Assembly: GCF_037861325.1 (NCBI RefSeq) | Contig: NZ_JAFELW010000002.1 | Length of the DNA stretch: 64,000 nt | Strand: one strand, 5' to 3' | Origin: Riemerella anatipestifer_F | Lineage (GTDB): Bacteria; Bacteroidota; Bacteroidia; Flavobacteriales; Weeksellaceae | In this document: one piece after another, positions 17,545 through 28,092 of the stretch | Layout of the letters: every line of letters begins with the position of its first letter | Numbering within the stretch: the stretch's first letter is position 1 | The notes under the pieces: generated by a model | Seen by the model: only the letters and a program-made list of their open reading frames with translations | Told to the model about the DNA's origin: nothing | Databases searched by the model: none | Translations under genes and position numbers: made by a program

Positions 17545-20500
17545 TTAGTTTCTTTCAATATTTACAGTGAATTTCACTTCATCTATCTCCAGTTCATCAC
17601 CTGCATTTAAAGCTTCTAGAACTTCTATTTTCTCAGAAAGCACCTCTGAAGCGATGTACTGCTCGTTATTTAAAATTTCCTGCAAATATGGACAATCTTG
17701 TGTTAACTGTATCTTAATTTTATCTGTAAGCTCAAACTCTTTTTCTTTTCTAAGGTTCTGAATACGATTGATAAACTCCCTCGCCACACCTTCAGACCTA
17801 AGTTCGTCGGTTATTGTCAAATCTAATGCCACTGTGATTTTGCCTTCACTAGCCACCGTCCAACCTGGAATATCTTTAGTCGATATTTCCACATCTTCTA
17901 AACAAATCTCATAAGCTCCAACCATCACCTTACCGTCTTTCTCTAAGGTAGAAATTTGAGCATTATCAAACGCTGAAATCTCTTGGGCTACCATCTTCAT
18001 ATCTTTACCCAATTTAGGACCTAAAGTCTTAAAGTTAGGCTTTATCTGTTTTACGATAAGTCCCTCTGCCTCTTTATCATTGATGATTTGCAGCTCTTTC
18101 ACATTCACCTCTTGTTTGATTAAGTCTGAAACAGCCACAATCTGCTCTTCCGTTTTCTTATCCAAAACAGGCACCATTACTTTCTGCAACGGTTGTCTTA
18201 CCTTGATATTTTCTTTCTTTCTTAATGAAAATACCATAGAGGTAATCTGTTGTGCTAAATGTGTTTTTTCTACTAAATTGATGTCTATTACACCTTCATT
18301 AGCTACAGGAAAATCCGTAAGATGCACGCTTTCTGCCGTATCTCTTTGGGTTACTTTATTCAAATCTTGATAAAGCCTATCCATAAAGAATGGAGCGATT
18401 GGTGCTGATATTTTCGCCACTGTTTCTAAACAAGTGTAAAGCGTTTGATAAGCCGAAATTTTATCTTCGGTATAATCTCCTTTCCAGAAACGACGACGAC
18501 AAAGCCTTACATACCAGTTACTTAAATTGTCATTAACAAAGGTATTGATGGCTCTAGCCACTTTAGTTGGTTCGTAATCGTTATAGAACTCGGTAACTTC
18601 TTTTACCAATATGTTAAGTTCCGAAAGAATCCAACGGTCTATCTCTGGTCTGTTTTCTACTTCTTTCTCGGCATATTTAAAGCCATCTACATTAGCATAA
18701 AGTGCAAAGAATGAATAAGTATTGTAAAGTGTTCCGAAGAACTTTCTTCTCACTTCATCTATACCATCAATATCAAATTTGAGGTTTTCCCAAGGGTTCG
18801 CATTGGAAATCATATACCATCTGGTAGCGTCTGGACCGTACTTCGCTAAAGTATCAAATGGGTCTACTGCATTGCCCAATCGTTTAGACATTTTTTGTCC
18901 GTTTTTGTCTAACACAAGACCATTGGACACCACATTTTTGTACGCCACAGAGTCAAAAACACTGGTTGCAATGGCGTGTAGCGTGTAGAACCAACCACGA
19001 GTTTGGTCCACCCCTTCCGCGATAAAATCTGCAGGGAACGCCTTGTTCTGCTCTATGAGTTCCTTATTTTCAAAAGGATAGTGTAGCTGTGCATAAGGCA
19101 TCGCTCCAGAATCAAACCAAACATCTATCAAGTCGGATTCTCTTCTCATCGGTTTACCCGTTTCAGACACTAGCACCACCTCGTCCACAATATTTTTGTG
19201 TAAATCTATCTTCGCATAGTTTTCCTCGCTCATATTCCCTATTTCAAAATCTTTGAAAGGGTTTTCCGTCATCACTCCTGCTGCTACGGACTTGTTGATT
19301 TCATTTATCAACTCTTCTACCGAACCTATAATTTTCTCTTCCTTTAGGTCTTCCGTTCTCCATATCGGCAACGGAATTCCCCAATATCTGGAACGAGAGA
19401 GATTCCAATCATTTACATTTTCTAACCAGTTAGCAAAACGCCCTTCTCCAGTAGCTTTCGGCTTCCAGTTGATTTCTTTATTTAGTTCTACTAGACGCTC
19501 TTTAACCGAAGTCATCTTAACAAACCAAGAGTCTAGCGGATAGTACAATACTGGCTTATCTGTTCTCCAACAGTGAGGATAAGAGTGGAGGTATTTCTCT
19601 ACCTTAAATGCTTTATTTTCTGTTTTAAGGAGGATTGCCATTTCTACGTCCCAAGATTTCTCTGGGGCAGCACCATTATCATAGTATTCATTTTTGATGT
19701 ATTTACCACTAAATAGCTCTGGCACCGCCTCTCCTTTTATAAATTTCCCTTGTAAATCTACTAAAGGCACTAGGTTATCGTTTTCATCTTTTATGAGCAT
19801 TGGAGGTATTCCGTTTTCTTTTGCGACACGGGCGTCATCAGCACCAAAGGTAGGTGCAATATGTACTATCCCTGTCCCGTCCTCTGTGGTTACAAAATCC
19901 CCTACAATCACACGGAAAGCTTGGTCTGGATTTTCGTATGGTAAAAACCACGGCACCAACTGTTCGTATTGCGTTCCTGCTAAATCTGCACCCGAAAAAT
20001 GCCCTAACACTTGATAAGGGATTTGCTTATCTTCGGATTGATATTTAGCAAAATCTTCATCCGTGGCTTCAAAATATTTTTTACCAAAGTTTTTCTCAAG
20101 AAGTACCTTTGCAAGAACGATTTGGATTGGTTCAAAAGTGTATTGATTAAAAGTTTTCACCAAGACATATTCTACCTCTTTACCCACTGCCAAAGCCGTA
20201 TTAGACGGAAGCGTCCAAGGCGTGGTCGTCCAAGCGAGAATGTGTATATCCCCACTTTGCTGACCTATCTTAGAAGCCACGCTATCCGAAAGTTGTTTTA
20301 CTTTGAATTGAGCCACAATGGTCGTATCGCTTACATCACGGTAAGTCCCTGGCTGATTAAGCTCGTGAGATGAAAGCCCTGTACCCGCCTTAGGGGAATA
20401 CGGCTGAATGGTATAGCCTTTATAAAGCAAATTTTTGGTGTAAAGCCGCTTTAAAAGCCACCAAACCGTCTCCATATACTTAGGCTTATAGGTAATGTAT

Positions 20501-20943
20501 GGGTCTTCTAAATCTACCCAATAGCCTATCTTTTCAGTTAGGTCGTTCCAAACATCAGTGTACTTCATTACGGCATTTCGGCACGCCTGATTGTAGTCTT
20601 CCACCGAAATTTTCTTACCTATATCTTCTTTAGTAATGCCTAACTCCTTCTCTACCCCCAGCTCTACTGGCAACCCGTGGGTATCCCAACCCGCTTTACG
20701 AAACACTTGTTTTCCTTTTTGAGTTTGGTATCTACAGAAAATGTCTTTTAAGGCTCTAGCCATTACATGGTGAATTCCTGGCATTCCGTTAGCGGAAGGT
20801 GGACCTTCGTAAAACACGAACTCTGGTTTGCCCTTTCTAATCTCCACCGACTTCTGAAATGTATTATCCTTTTTCCAAAAATCAGCTACTTGTGCTGATA
20901 TATCCGTAAGATTAAGCCCTTTGTATTCTGTAAATTTACTCAT
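17545..20943 (-). CDS. ileS: Isoleucyl-tRNA synthetase (type 2-like, GIHH signature)
   Basis: This enzyme charges tRNA-Ile. The 1132 residues and long C-terminal part fit the eukaryote-like type 2 IleRS rather than the roughly 940-residue type 1. The class I KMSKR loop is intact (NGQKMSKRLGN), and the editing CP1 domain (AWTTTPWTLPSN) and WFDSGAMPYAQ are present. The ATP-binding HIGH motif is altered: PSANGMPGIHHVMA places G56-I57-H58-H59 where HxGH is expected. This GxHH swap has been reported in some type 2 enzymes and linked to very high mupirocin resistance. It heads the ileS-dksA-lspA-sanA cluster. Confidence 0.97.
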   Translation of the reverse strand: MSKFTEYKGLNLTDISAQVADFWKKDNTFQKSVEIRKGKPEFVFYEGPPSANGMPGIHHVMARALKDIFCRYQTQKGKQVFRKAGWDTHGLPVELGVEKELGITKEDIGKKISVEDYNQACRNAVMKYTDVWNDLTEKIGYWVDLEDPYITYKPKYMETVWWLLKRLYTKNLLYKGYTIQPYSPKAGTGLSSHELNQPGTYRDVSDTTIVAQFKVKQLSDSVASKIGQQSGDIHILAWTTTPWTLPSNTALAVGKEVEYVLVKTFNQYTFEPIQIVLAKVLLEKNFGKKYFEATDEDFAKYQSEDKQIPYQVLGHFSGADLAGTQYEQLVPWFLPYENPDQAFRVIVGDFVTTEDGTGIVHIAPTFGADDARVAKENGIPPMLIKDENDNLVPLVDLQGKFIKGEAVPELFSGKYIKNEYYDNGAAPEKSWDVEMAILLKTENKAFKVEKYLHSYPHCWRTDKPVLYYPLDSWFVKMTSVKERLVELNKEINWKPKATGEGRFANWLENVNDWNLSRSRYWGIPLPIWRTEDLKEEKIIGSVEELINEINKSVAAGVMTENPFKDFEIGNMSEENYAKIDLHKNIVDEVVLVSETGKPMRRESDLIDVWFDSGAMPYAQLHYPFENKELIEQNKAFPADFIAEGVDQTRGWFYTLHAIATSVFDSVAYKNVVSNGLVLDKNGQKMSKRLGNAVDPFDTLAKYGPDATRWYMISNANPWENLKFDIDGIDEVRRKFFGTLYNTYSFFALYANVDGFKYAEKEVENRPEIDRWILSELNILVKEVTEFYNDYEPTKVARAINTFVNDNLSNWYVRLCRRRFWKGDYTEDKISAYQTLYTCLETVAKISAPIAPFFMDRLYQDLNKVTQRDTAESVHLTDFPVANEGVIDINLVEKTHLAQQITSMVFSLRKKENIKVRQPLQKVMVPVLDKKTEEQIVAVSDLIKQEVNVKELQIINDKEAEGLIVKQIKPNFKTLGPKLGKDMKMVAQEISAFDNAQISTLEKDGKVMVGAYEICLEDVEISTKDIPGWTVASEGKITVALDLTITDELRSEGVAREFINRIQNLRKEKEFELTDKIKIQLTQDCPYLQEILNNEQYIASEVLSEKIEVLEALNAGDELEIDEVKFTVNIERN

Positions 20944-21149
20944 CTCAATAAAAAATTTGCTTTTTCTAAAAATAGTTCGCTAAAATACAAAAAAATACTG
21001 ATAATAAAACCTATACAAGACTTGCTGTTTTCATTTTTTATAAAAGTCCTAAGGTGGGTTGAAAAAATGTCCCGACATTTTCATAAAAACGTTTCAACGA
21101 GATGAAATTTAATCTCCTCCTATTTCCAATCTAAGAAATATAAGATAAA

Positions 21150-21188
21150 AACAAAAAAAGCCGAAAGTCTAAACAACTCTCGGCTTTT
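21150..21188 (-). terminator. Intrinsic terminator of the aminotransferase gene
   Basis: On the minus strand, AAAAGCCGA (21188-21180) pairs with TCGGCTTTT (21164-21156), followed by TTTGTTTT. It begins about 20 bases after the stop codon. Confidence 0.8.
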
Positions 21189-21206
21189 GCAAACTAAAAC
21201 CTTATA

Positions 21207-22403
21207 CTATAAAGACTGGTATTTTTCTAGTGCATCTTTAAGCAATTCTGCACTTCTTTTTAAATCTTCTTCTTTGAGAACATAAGCTATTCTCACTTGT
21301 TTTTTACCTAACTCTGGGTTAGAATAAAACCCTCCTGCTGGAGCCACCATAATGGTTTCGTTGTTATGAGAGTAAGACTCCAATAGCCATTGTGCAAATT
21401 TATCGGCATCGTCTATAGGAAGCTCTGCCATACAATAAAATGCTCCTTTTGGCATCGGGCAATTAACTCCTGGCATCTCGTTAAGTAGTTGTACTAAAAG
21501 GTTTCTTCTTTTGGTGTATTCTTCTCTTACACTTTGGATATAAGCCGTATCGTTTTGGTGAGCCTTAGCTGCAATAATTTGCCCTAACAATACAGGACTT
21601 AACCTTGCTTGAGCAAATTTCATAGCGGCGTCTTTAATCACTTTAGAACGGGTAACCATAAAGCCAATCCTTACCCCACACATAGAGTATCTTTTAGACT
21701 CGGAGTCTATGATAATACAGTTCTCTGCTAGTTCAGGAAACTCCAACATCGAAGTCTGTTTCTCTCCATCGTAAACATATTCACGGTAAACCTCATCAGA
21801 AATAACTACAATATCATGTTTAAGGGCAATTTCGGCAAGTCTTTTCAACTCTTCTTTGGTGTAAAGATAACCTGTTGGGTTGCCTGGGTTACAAATGAGT
21901 ATCGCTCTGGTTTTATCGGTAATTTTTTTCTCAAATTCTTCTATGCTCGGTAGTGCAAAACCTGTCTCTATGGTAGACGGCACCGCTACCACTTTAGCAT
22001 TGATATGGTTAGAAAAACCGTTATAATTGGCATAATAAGGCTCTGGAATGATGATTTCATCACCCTCATCACATAAAGTAGAAAGTGCGAAGTTCAACGC
22101 CTCCGAACCACCATTAGTAACTATAAAGTTATCCGTAGTTAAATCTGTAAAACCTAAACTATGGTAATAGTTTTCTAAAGCCTTTCTATACTCTAAGTTC
22201 CCTTCTGAAAGCGAATACTCTAGCACCTTTAAGTCAATCTTTTGCAGTTCTGCGAGTGCTGTTTCTGGTGTTTCTATATCGGGCTGACCTATATTAAGGT
22301 GATATACTTTAGTTCCTCTTTGTTTTGCTGCTAGGGCGTAAGGTACTAATTTTCGGATAGGGGAAGCAGGCATATTGGCTGCTCTGTTTGATATTTTTGG
22401 CAT
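21207..22403 (-). CDS. PLP-dependent aminotransferase, class I/II
   Basis: This 398-residue fold-type I aminotransferase is aspartate aminotransferase-like. PNIGQPDIETP-type N-terminus (HLNIGQPDIETPE), NGGSEALNFAL, the substrate-binding NPGNPTGYLY, the PLP Asp in VVISDEVYREYVYDG, the Schiff-base Lys in SESKRYSMCGVRIGF, and the C-terminal Arg in VRIAYVLKEED are all visible. The substrate is not certain. The reading frame opens at 22478, but ATG 22403 (MPKISNRAANMP) is preferred: a -7-like TACTTTTG lies at 22433-22426 between the two, so the longer start would lie upstream of the promoter. Confidence 0.9.
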   Translation of the reverse strand: MPKISNRAANMPASPIRKLVPYALAAKQRGTKVYHLNIGQPDIETPETALAELQKIDLKVLEYSLSEGNLEYRKALENYYHSLGFTDLTTDNFIVTNGGSEALNFALSTLCDEGDEIIIPEPYYANYNGFSNHINAKVVAVPSTIETGFALPSIEEFEKKITDKTRAILICNPGNPTGYLYTKEELKRLAEIALKHDIVVISDEVYREYVYDGEKQTSMLEFPELAENCIIIDSESKRYSMCGVRIGFMVTRSKVIKDAAMKFAQARLSPVLLGQIIAAKAHQNDTAYIQSVREEYTKRRNLLVQLLNEMPGVNCPMPKGAFYCMAELPIDDADKFAQWLLESYSHNNETIMVAPAGGFYSNPELGKKQVRIAYVLKEEDLKRSAELLKDALEKYQSL

Positions 22404-22569
22404 CGCTAAATTATTTATTTTGCTACAAAAGTAAGCATTTACTGATGATTTATGAAATAGACAAAGTGGAGTTTTCATACCTCGCTAACCATCTTTATTT
22501 TAAGTTATTGCACAAATAATCAATTTTATTTAACTTCGGCAACAAAACTTAAAACTAATATAAATCACC

Positions 22570-24729
22570 GTGAAAAGACTCATCATTGTAATATCGTTTA
22601 TCAGTTTTGGCGTAGCTAACGCTCAACAACAGAAGCAGGACAGTATAGAAAAAGAAATCCAAGCTGTAGAACTCAAAGCTCAAAAAAAACTTGTAGAAAG
22701 AAAGGTAGACAGATTGGTTTTTAATGTAGAAAACGCTATTTCTGTAGTGGGAGGTGATGCTTTGGACGCACTGAAAGCGACTCCTAGCGTAAGAATACAA
22801 GGAGACAACATACAACTTGTAGGTAAAAGCAGCGTTAGGGTGATGATAAATGATAAGATAACTCAACTCTCTGGAGAGGCTCTACAAGATTATCTAAAGT
22901 CTATACCTTCTGCCAATATCTTAAAAATAGAAGTTATTACTAACCCTCCGTCAAAATACGAAGCCGAAGGAAATAGTGGGCTTATTAACATACAACTCAA
23001 ACGCTCTAAACAAAACAACTGGAGTGCTACGCTACGCTCTAGCTATCAGCAAGCCACCTACGAAAGATTAGTACACGGTGCTAACTTCAATTATAAAAAA
23101 GATAAATTTTCTGCCCTAGTAGATGTTAATTATAGCTACGGAAGAAACCTCTATACTAACGATATATTCTACGATTATCCCGATTACCAATGGAACAATA
23201 AACTCTTTAATCGTAACCATAGAAAAAACTGGGGTACTTTGTTAAATCTAGAGTACGCCTTTACAGATAAAAGCAGTTTAGGTTTGCAATTTATGGGCTC
23301 TTTTACAGATAGATACTCCGATGAATTTGCAGATAACTTTGCGAGAAGGTACAGCGACCATTCTTTAATTCACTACTACAAAACGGAGGGGCTATCTCAA
23401 GGAACGCCTAACAACATCTCTCTAAACCTTAATTATACTCAGAAACTAGGTAACAATGGTTAAAAGTTGTCTGTAGATGCAGATTATTTTGATATGACTA
23501 ATCCTGGAGCTAATCATTTTACCTCTTTATTACAAGATTTTATCCCTGCGACTTCAGAAACTCAATATTCTCAAAACAATTCGCATCAAAATGTAAAGAA
23601 CTATTCCATCAAGACTGATTTTGAAATACCTTTATCTTGGGCTAACTTGTCCTTTGGAGGTAGAGCGGCTTCTACTAAAACTAAAAACTTAGTAGATATA
23701 AATTTCTTTAATAAAGACAATAACAATTTAATTCTTTCTCAAAAAGACCATTTTGAATACACCGAAAATATACAGGCGCTATACTTTAGTGCTTCTAAAT
23801 CTTTCGGAGAAAAATGGGAAACCAAAGTTGGACTTCGTGGAGAAGCCACTCAAACCAATGCTAACTCTATTTCTACTAACGAAATTACCCAAAGAAATTA
23901 TGCCAAACTATTCCCAACCCTCTACATTATGTATAAGCCTAACGAAAACCACTCTTTCTCTGCTAACTATGGTAGGCGTATAGGGCGACCTTCTTGGGTC
24001 TCATTAAATCCAGCTAGATGGTACGAAACTCCAAAATCTTATACCACAGGAAATCCATTTTTACAACCCATCTTTATAAACAATGTAGAATTTAATTATG
24101 CTTATAAAAGCCTGCTTAACTTTCAACTATTTTATGGAAAATATATAGATAATACCGCCCAAATCTCTAGACACAATGTTGCAGAGAATATCACAGTTAT
24201 GAGGTACGAAAACATTTCTAATGATATGTTTACTGGTGGTTCTATTAGCATCAATTACAAACCGTTTAGTTGGTGGGAAGCCTCTGCAGAAATAAACGCT
24301 TCTTACTCAGAAACAAAACCTTATACAGAAATCTATTCTAACCACAAATATTCTGGTTGGAGTGGCTATACAACCTCTAGAAATACCTTTACACTCAATT
24401 CTAAAAAGACACTGTTTGCCAGCCTAAATTATGAGTATTCTCTTCCTTCAAAAGGGATAGGTACTATGAGTGAATACTCTTCACTAGACATTGGCTTTAA
24501 GTATTTATTATTAAACAAAAACCTGATTTTAGGACTTAATTTTAATGATATATTCCGAAGCCAGCAATACACTTATAAAGAATTGTCTCAAGGCATACTA
24601 CAATCTTTTTCGCAATACTATGACTCTCAATATGTGAGATTTTCTCTCAACTATAAGTTTGGTAACAATAAAATATCGGTAAGCTCCCGCGCTTCTGGAA
24701 ACCAAGAAGAAAAAAACAGAGCCAACTAA
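22570..24729 (+). pseudogene. TonB-dependent/outer-membrane beta-barrel receptor interrupted by an in-frame stop
   Basis: Two adjacent reading segments in the same frame form one receptor of about 719 codons. The first (GTG start at 22570, ending at TAA 23461-23463) has a signal peptide (MKRLIIVISFISFGVANAQ), a plug domain (VVGGDALDALKATPSVRI ... INDKITQLSG) and early barrel strands. The second continues without loss or gain of bases (KLSVDADYFDMTNPG...) through the rest of the barrel, like the outer-membrane protein beta-barrel family 3. One base change would restore a sense codon, for example AAA, CAA or GAA. Possibilities are a true nonsense mutation, readthrough or a sequence error. The substrate is unknown. 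Confidence 0.85.
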
Positions 24730-24742
24730 ATCAAAAAAACTT

Positions 24743-24779
24743 AATGGGGTAAATTACTTAACTTTACCCCATTATTTTT
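24743..24779 (+). terminator. Intrinsic terminator after the split receptor gene
   Basis: AATGGGGTAAA (24743-24753) pairs with TTTACCCCATT (24763-24773), followed by ATTTTT. It lies just before selO. Its upkeep suggests that the receptor gene was recently a functional transcription unit. Confidence 0.8.
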
Positions 24780-24791
24780 GATTCAAATTAA

Positions 24792-26324
24792 ATGAACATA
24801 CACCTCATCACTCAACCTTTTTTAGACCAATTCCCTGGCGATTTTTCTGGTGATACTATGCAAAGGCAAACACCAAAAATGCTTTTTGCTACGGTAGAAC
24901 CTGCCCTATTTACTAACTACAAAACTATCGTTTTCAATCAAGAACTTTCTAACGACATAGGCTTAGGTTCTTTTGAACCCGAAGACGAGGCTTTTTTAGC
25001 TGCCCAAGATTTACCCAAAAACATCAGAACCTATGCTACCGCCTATGCTGGACATCAATTTGGGCAATGGGCAGGGCAACTGGGGGACGGCAGAGCAATA
25101 TTGGCTGGAGAGATACAAAACACTAGCGGAGAAACCACCGAAATCCAATGGAAAGGTGCAGGAGCAACGCCCTACTCTAGATTTGCAGATGGACGAGCCG
25201 TGCTTCGTTCCTCTGTGAGAGAATATCTAATGAGCGAAGCAATGCATCATCTAGGTGTGCCTACTACTAGAGCCCTCTCTCTAGCCGAAACAGGAGAAAT
25301 GGTAACAAGAGATATACTCTACAATGGCAATCCTAAACAAGAGAAAGGAGCAGTAGTTATACGCACCGCTCCCTCATTTATAAGGTTTGGGCACTTCCAG
25401 CTATTGGCTGCCCAAAACGAAATAGATACTCTGAAAAATCTAGCCGACTTCTGTATTCAACGCTATTTCCGTGAAATAAAAACAGATGAACCTCAACCTT
25501 ATCATCAGTTTTTCAAAAAAATTGCTGAAACAACTGCCGACCTTATGGTAGAATGGCAAAGAGTAGGCTTTACCCACGGTGTGATGAATACCGATAATAT
25601 GAGTATACTCGGGCTTAGTATAGACTACGGACCATTCTCTATGCTAGATGAGTACGATTTGAACTTTACACCCAATACTACCGATTTACCTGGTAGGCGT
25701 TATGCTTTTGGAAGACAAGCCGAAATGGCACAATGGAATCTTTGGCAACTAGGCAATGCTTTATTTCCTCTAATAAACGATGTAGATTTTATTGAGCAAA
25801 CTTTAGAAGATTTTGGCACTGATTTTTGGAATCAATACGACCAAATGATGTGTTCTAAAATGGGATTGGATACTTTTATGAAAGATACCGATGTAGATTT
25901 CTTTACAGATTGGCAAAATCTAATGACTTCGCTAAAACTAGACTACACCTTATTTTTCAATGCGTTGGAGAAAGATATTCATCAAATCAACTGGCAGGAT
26001 ATTTCTTATAAATCTCTCCATACAGAAGACCTACAACGCCTCAACCAATGGATAAATTCCTACCAAAACCGATTGGCTCTAAACAAAATCGCTCCCGACG
26101 AAAGACTTGCTCTAATGAGCCAAAACAACCCAAAATTCACCCTTAGAAACTACCTCCTACACGAATGTATAGAGGAGCTTAATAATGGGAACACCAATTA
26201 CTTTAACCAACTCCTTACCGCTCTTAAAAATCCTTACCAAGAAACATTCCCAGAATGGAGCGTTAAAAGACCCCAAAAATACGATGAGGTGGCGGGTTGC
26301 TCTACTTTGTCTTGCAGTTCTTAA
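24792..26324 (+). CDS. selO: Protein adenylyltransferase SelO (YdiU/UPF0061 family)
   Basis: SelO is a pseudokinase-fold enzyme that transfers AMP from ATP, bound in flipped orientation, to protein Ser/Thr/Tyr residues and takes part in redox stress responses. The 510 residues match the family. Recognisable parts are YAGHQFGQWAGQLGDGRAILAGE, the nucleotide-binding KGAGATPYSRFADGRAVLRSS, and GFTHGVMNTDNMSILGLSIDYGPF, which holds the metal-binding Asn/Asp. The C-terminus is CSTLSCSS; many relatives have Cys or selenocysteine there, forming a disulfide. Here it is Cys. Confidence 0.95.
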   Translation: MNIHLITQPFLDQFPGDFSGDTMQRQTPKMLFATVEPALFTNYKTIVFNQELSNDIGLGSFEPEDEAFLAAQDLPKNIRTYATAYAGHQFGQWAGQLGDGRAILAGEIQNTSGETTEIQWKGAGATPYSRFADGRAVLRSSVREYLMSEAMHHLGVPTTRALSLAETGEMVTRDILYNGNPKQEKGAVVIRTAPSFIRFGHFQLLAAQNEIDTLKNLADFCIQRYFREIKTDEPQPYHQFFKKIAETTADLMVEWQRVGFTHGVMNTDNMSILGLSIDYGPFSMLDEYDLNFTPNTTDLPGRRYAFGRQAEMAQWNLWQLGNALFPLINDVDFIEQTLEDFGTDFWNQYDQMMCSKMGLDTFMKDTDVDFFTDWQNLMTSLKLDYTLFFNALEKDIHQINWQDISYKSLHTEDLQRLNQWINSYQNRLALNKIAPDERLALMSQNNPKFTLRNYLLHECIEELNNGNTNYFNQLLTALKNPYQETFPEWSVKRPQKYDEVAGCSTLSCSS

Positions 26325-26341
26325 CAATTAGAGTATTTTTG
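26312..26341 (+). promoter_or_regulatory. Bacteroidetes promoter of the downstream membrane-protein gene
   Basis: TTG (26312-26314), 19 bases, then TATTTTTG (26334-26341), overlapping the end of selO and 22 bases before the next ATG. Confidence 0.5.
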
Positions 26342-26363
26342 CGGAAATTTTGGTAAAACTATA

Positions 26364-27632
26364 ATGAAATCTAAACTTTATGGCATTCTAAAACAAAGTT
26401 GTCCTAGCTCGTGGGTGGAGTGGACTTTGTTTATTTTCTTTCTTGTGGCGTATGGTATTTTGGCGGGGCATATTGCCTTAACTTCCACCATTGTATTTGA
26501 TGACAGAATCCCTTGGGACGCTTATTTTAGTTTTGACAACAGAGCTATTGTAATGACAGGTGGCGGGTACGAAAGACACCCTCTATCCAACTATTTTTTT
26601 GATGTGATTAGAGAGTTCTCCCTTTGGATTTCTAGCGGACAGAAAAATCATCTCTTTAGGCTAAGCCTTGCTCTATTGAGTAGCCTAGCCATTAGTTGGA
26701 CAATGGTTTTTATTTTTAAATATCTTAAAAACATCATTCAGCTGTCATTGGCTAGCAGTCTTATTTTAGTAGTGTTTTTTGGCTTGTTTAGTACCAACAT
26801 TATGCTGTCCTTCACACCAGAAACCTATACTTACAGTCTTTTGTTTTTAAGCGGATTTACCTACTATGCTGCCTTGAGGCTCACACAAAAAAGAACGCTC
26901 TCTTGGGGAATGCTATGCCTAAGTAGCTTGGCGATAGGAGGGCTCACTATTACCAATATTGTTAAAGTTTATATCCCTATTTTGTTTGAAAGGAAATGGC
27001 ACAACAACATCAAACACTTAGCGAGTGCGGTGGCAAAGGTGGGACTTTCGGTGGGGGTATTTTTGCTACTTTTTATGTACCGAATGAATTTTCAGTTTTC
27101 TGCATTTTTAGATAAAACAGGACAACAGTACGAAAAATTTTCGCAACCGAAACTCGTGCCTATTTGGGATATGGTAGTTTCTTGGTTTTGGGGTGGCAAT
27201 GTGTTATTCCCCAATTTTATTATCAGAGATTATCACAACAAACACAACTTCCACTACAAAGCCTTATTTATGGAAGTCTATACCTCTAACCTCTCTTATG
27301 CATTTGTGGGGTTGCTTTTTATACTCGTTATTTGGGGATATTTAAGAGGGTTCAAAAAACCACTCGTTCAAGTTCTGATGTTGTCTTTTCTTGTGGATAT
27401 TATGATACATTGTGTCCTAAAATTCGGACTACATACTTCCTACATCTACGGAGGACATTTTGTATTCGTTATTCCTCTAATTTTGGGGTGCCTTTTACAC
27501 TCTTACCGAAAAAACACCAATGCCACACTAGGGCTTCAGTTGCTTTTAGGGGTGATGATACTCTTTTTAGCCCTAAACAACTTTTATAGAATGAATGAAT
27601 TTTTTGCATTTTTAGAAAAGTACTACACTTAG
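26364..27632 (+). CDS. Polytopic membrane protein, DUF6080-like (GT-C-like architecture)
   Basis: This 422-residue integral membrane protein has about nine to eleven hydrophobic segments. After the first helix (TLFIFFLVAYGILAGHIAL), an external loop carries FDDRIPWDAYFSFDNRAI and GGGYERHPLSNYFFD. An acidic/His loop after helix 1 is typical of GT-C lipid-linked glycosyltransferases, and I associate the overall pattern with the Bacteroidetes family DUF6080. The catalytic role is an inference only. It stands alone with its own promoter and is not in a polysaccharide cluster. Confidence 0.7.
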   Translation: MKSKLYGILKQSCPSSWVEWTLFIFFLVAYGILAGHIALTSTIVFDDRIPWDAYFSFDNRAIVMTGGGYERHPLSNYFFDVIREFSLWISSGQKNHLFRLSLALLSSLAISWTMVFIFKYLKNIIQLSLASSLILVVFFGLFSTNIMLSFTPETYTYSLLFLSGFTYYAALRLTQKRTLSWGMLCLSSLAIGGLTITNIVKVYIPILFERKWHNNIKHLASAVAKVGLSVGVFLLLFMYRMNFQFSAFLDKTGQQYEKFSQPKLVPIWDMVVSWFWGGNVLFPNFIIRDYHNKHNFHYKALFMEVYTSNLSYAFVGLLFILVIWGYLRGFKKPLVQVLMLSFLVDIMIHCVLKFGLHTSYIYGGHFVFVIPLILGCLLHSYRKNTNATLGLQLLLGVMILFLALNNFYRMNEFFAFLEKYYT

Positions 27633-27753
27633 TTTAAATAGATATAAGTTCCGTTTTCCAAATATGTAACCCAAGTTACAGTTAGTTAAGCTAGATTAGC
27701 CTTCCTTTGTCGGAGAAATAATCAAATTAAAGTTTAACTAAAAAAATAATGAT

Positions 27754-28071
27754 ATGTTCGGAATATTTAAAAATATGTTTTCATCTACTAGTTCACAAGA
27801 TATAAAAGAAGCGGTGGAACAAGGCGCTTTTCTAGTAGATGTAAGGTCTGCTTCGGAGTTTGCTAGTGGCAGTGTTAAAGGTGCAGTAAATATCCCTTTG
27901 GATAAAATAAGTTCTCAAATTTCTAAATTTAAAGGAAAAGATAAAATCGTGGTTTTCTGCCTAAGTGGTGGGCGTAGCGGACAAGCCAAAAGCCTACTAC
28001 AACAAAACGGTATAGAAAATGTAATTAACGGAGGCTCTTGGCATAATGTAAAAGATGCCATTGGAGGATAG
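27754..28071 (+). CDS. Single-domain rhodanese-like protein
   Basis: This 105-residue cytoplasmic protein is predicted to carry sulfur as a persulfide. The rhodanese domain fills the protein: AFLVDVRSASEFASGSVKGAVNIPL at about 25-50, and the catalytic loop with Cys69 in FCLSGGRSGQAKSLL. It is monocistronic and converges on a receptor gene, sharing a bidirectional terminator. The physiological sulfur acceptor is unknown. Confidence 0.9.
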   Translation: MFGIFKNMFSSTSSQDIKEAVEQGAFLVDVRSASEFASGSVKGAVNIPLDKISSQISKFKGKDKIVVFCLSGGRSGQAKSLLQQNGIENVINGGSWHNVKDAIGG

Positions 28072-28092
28072 TAATTTGCCTCCTATCAATAG

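Noticed and set aside
22404..22478. A longer aminotransferase start at 22478
   Set aside because: A promoter-like TACTTTTG lies between the two candidate starts, and MPKISNRAANMP at 22403 matches the family N-terminus.
22555..22866. Minus-strand frame over the start of the split receptor
   Set aside because: The plus-strand frame has a signal peptide and plug domain; the opposite frame has neither.
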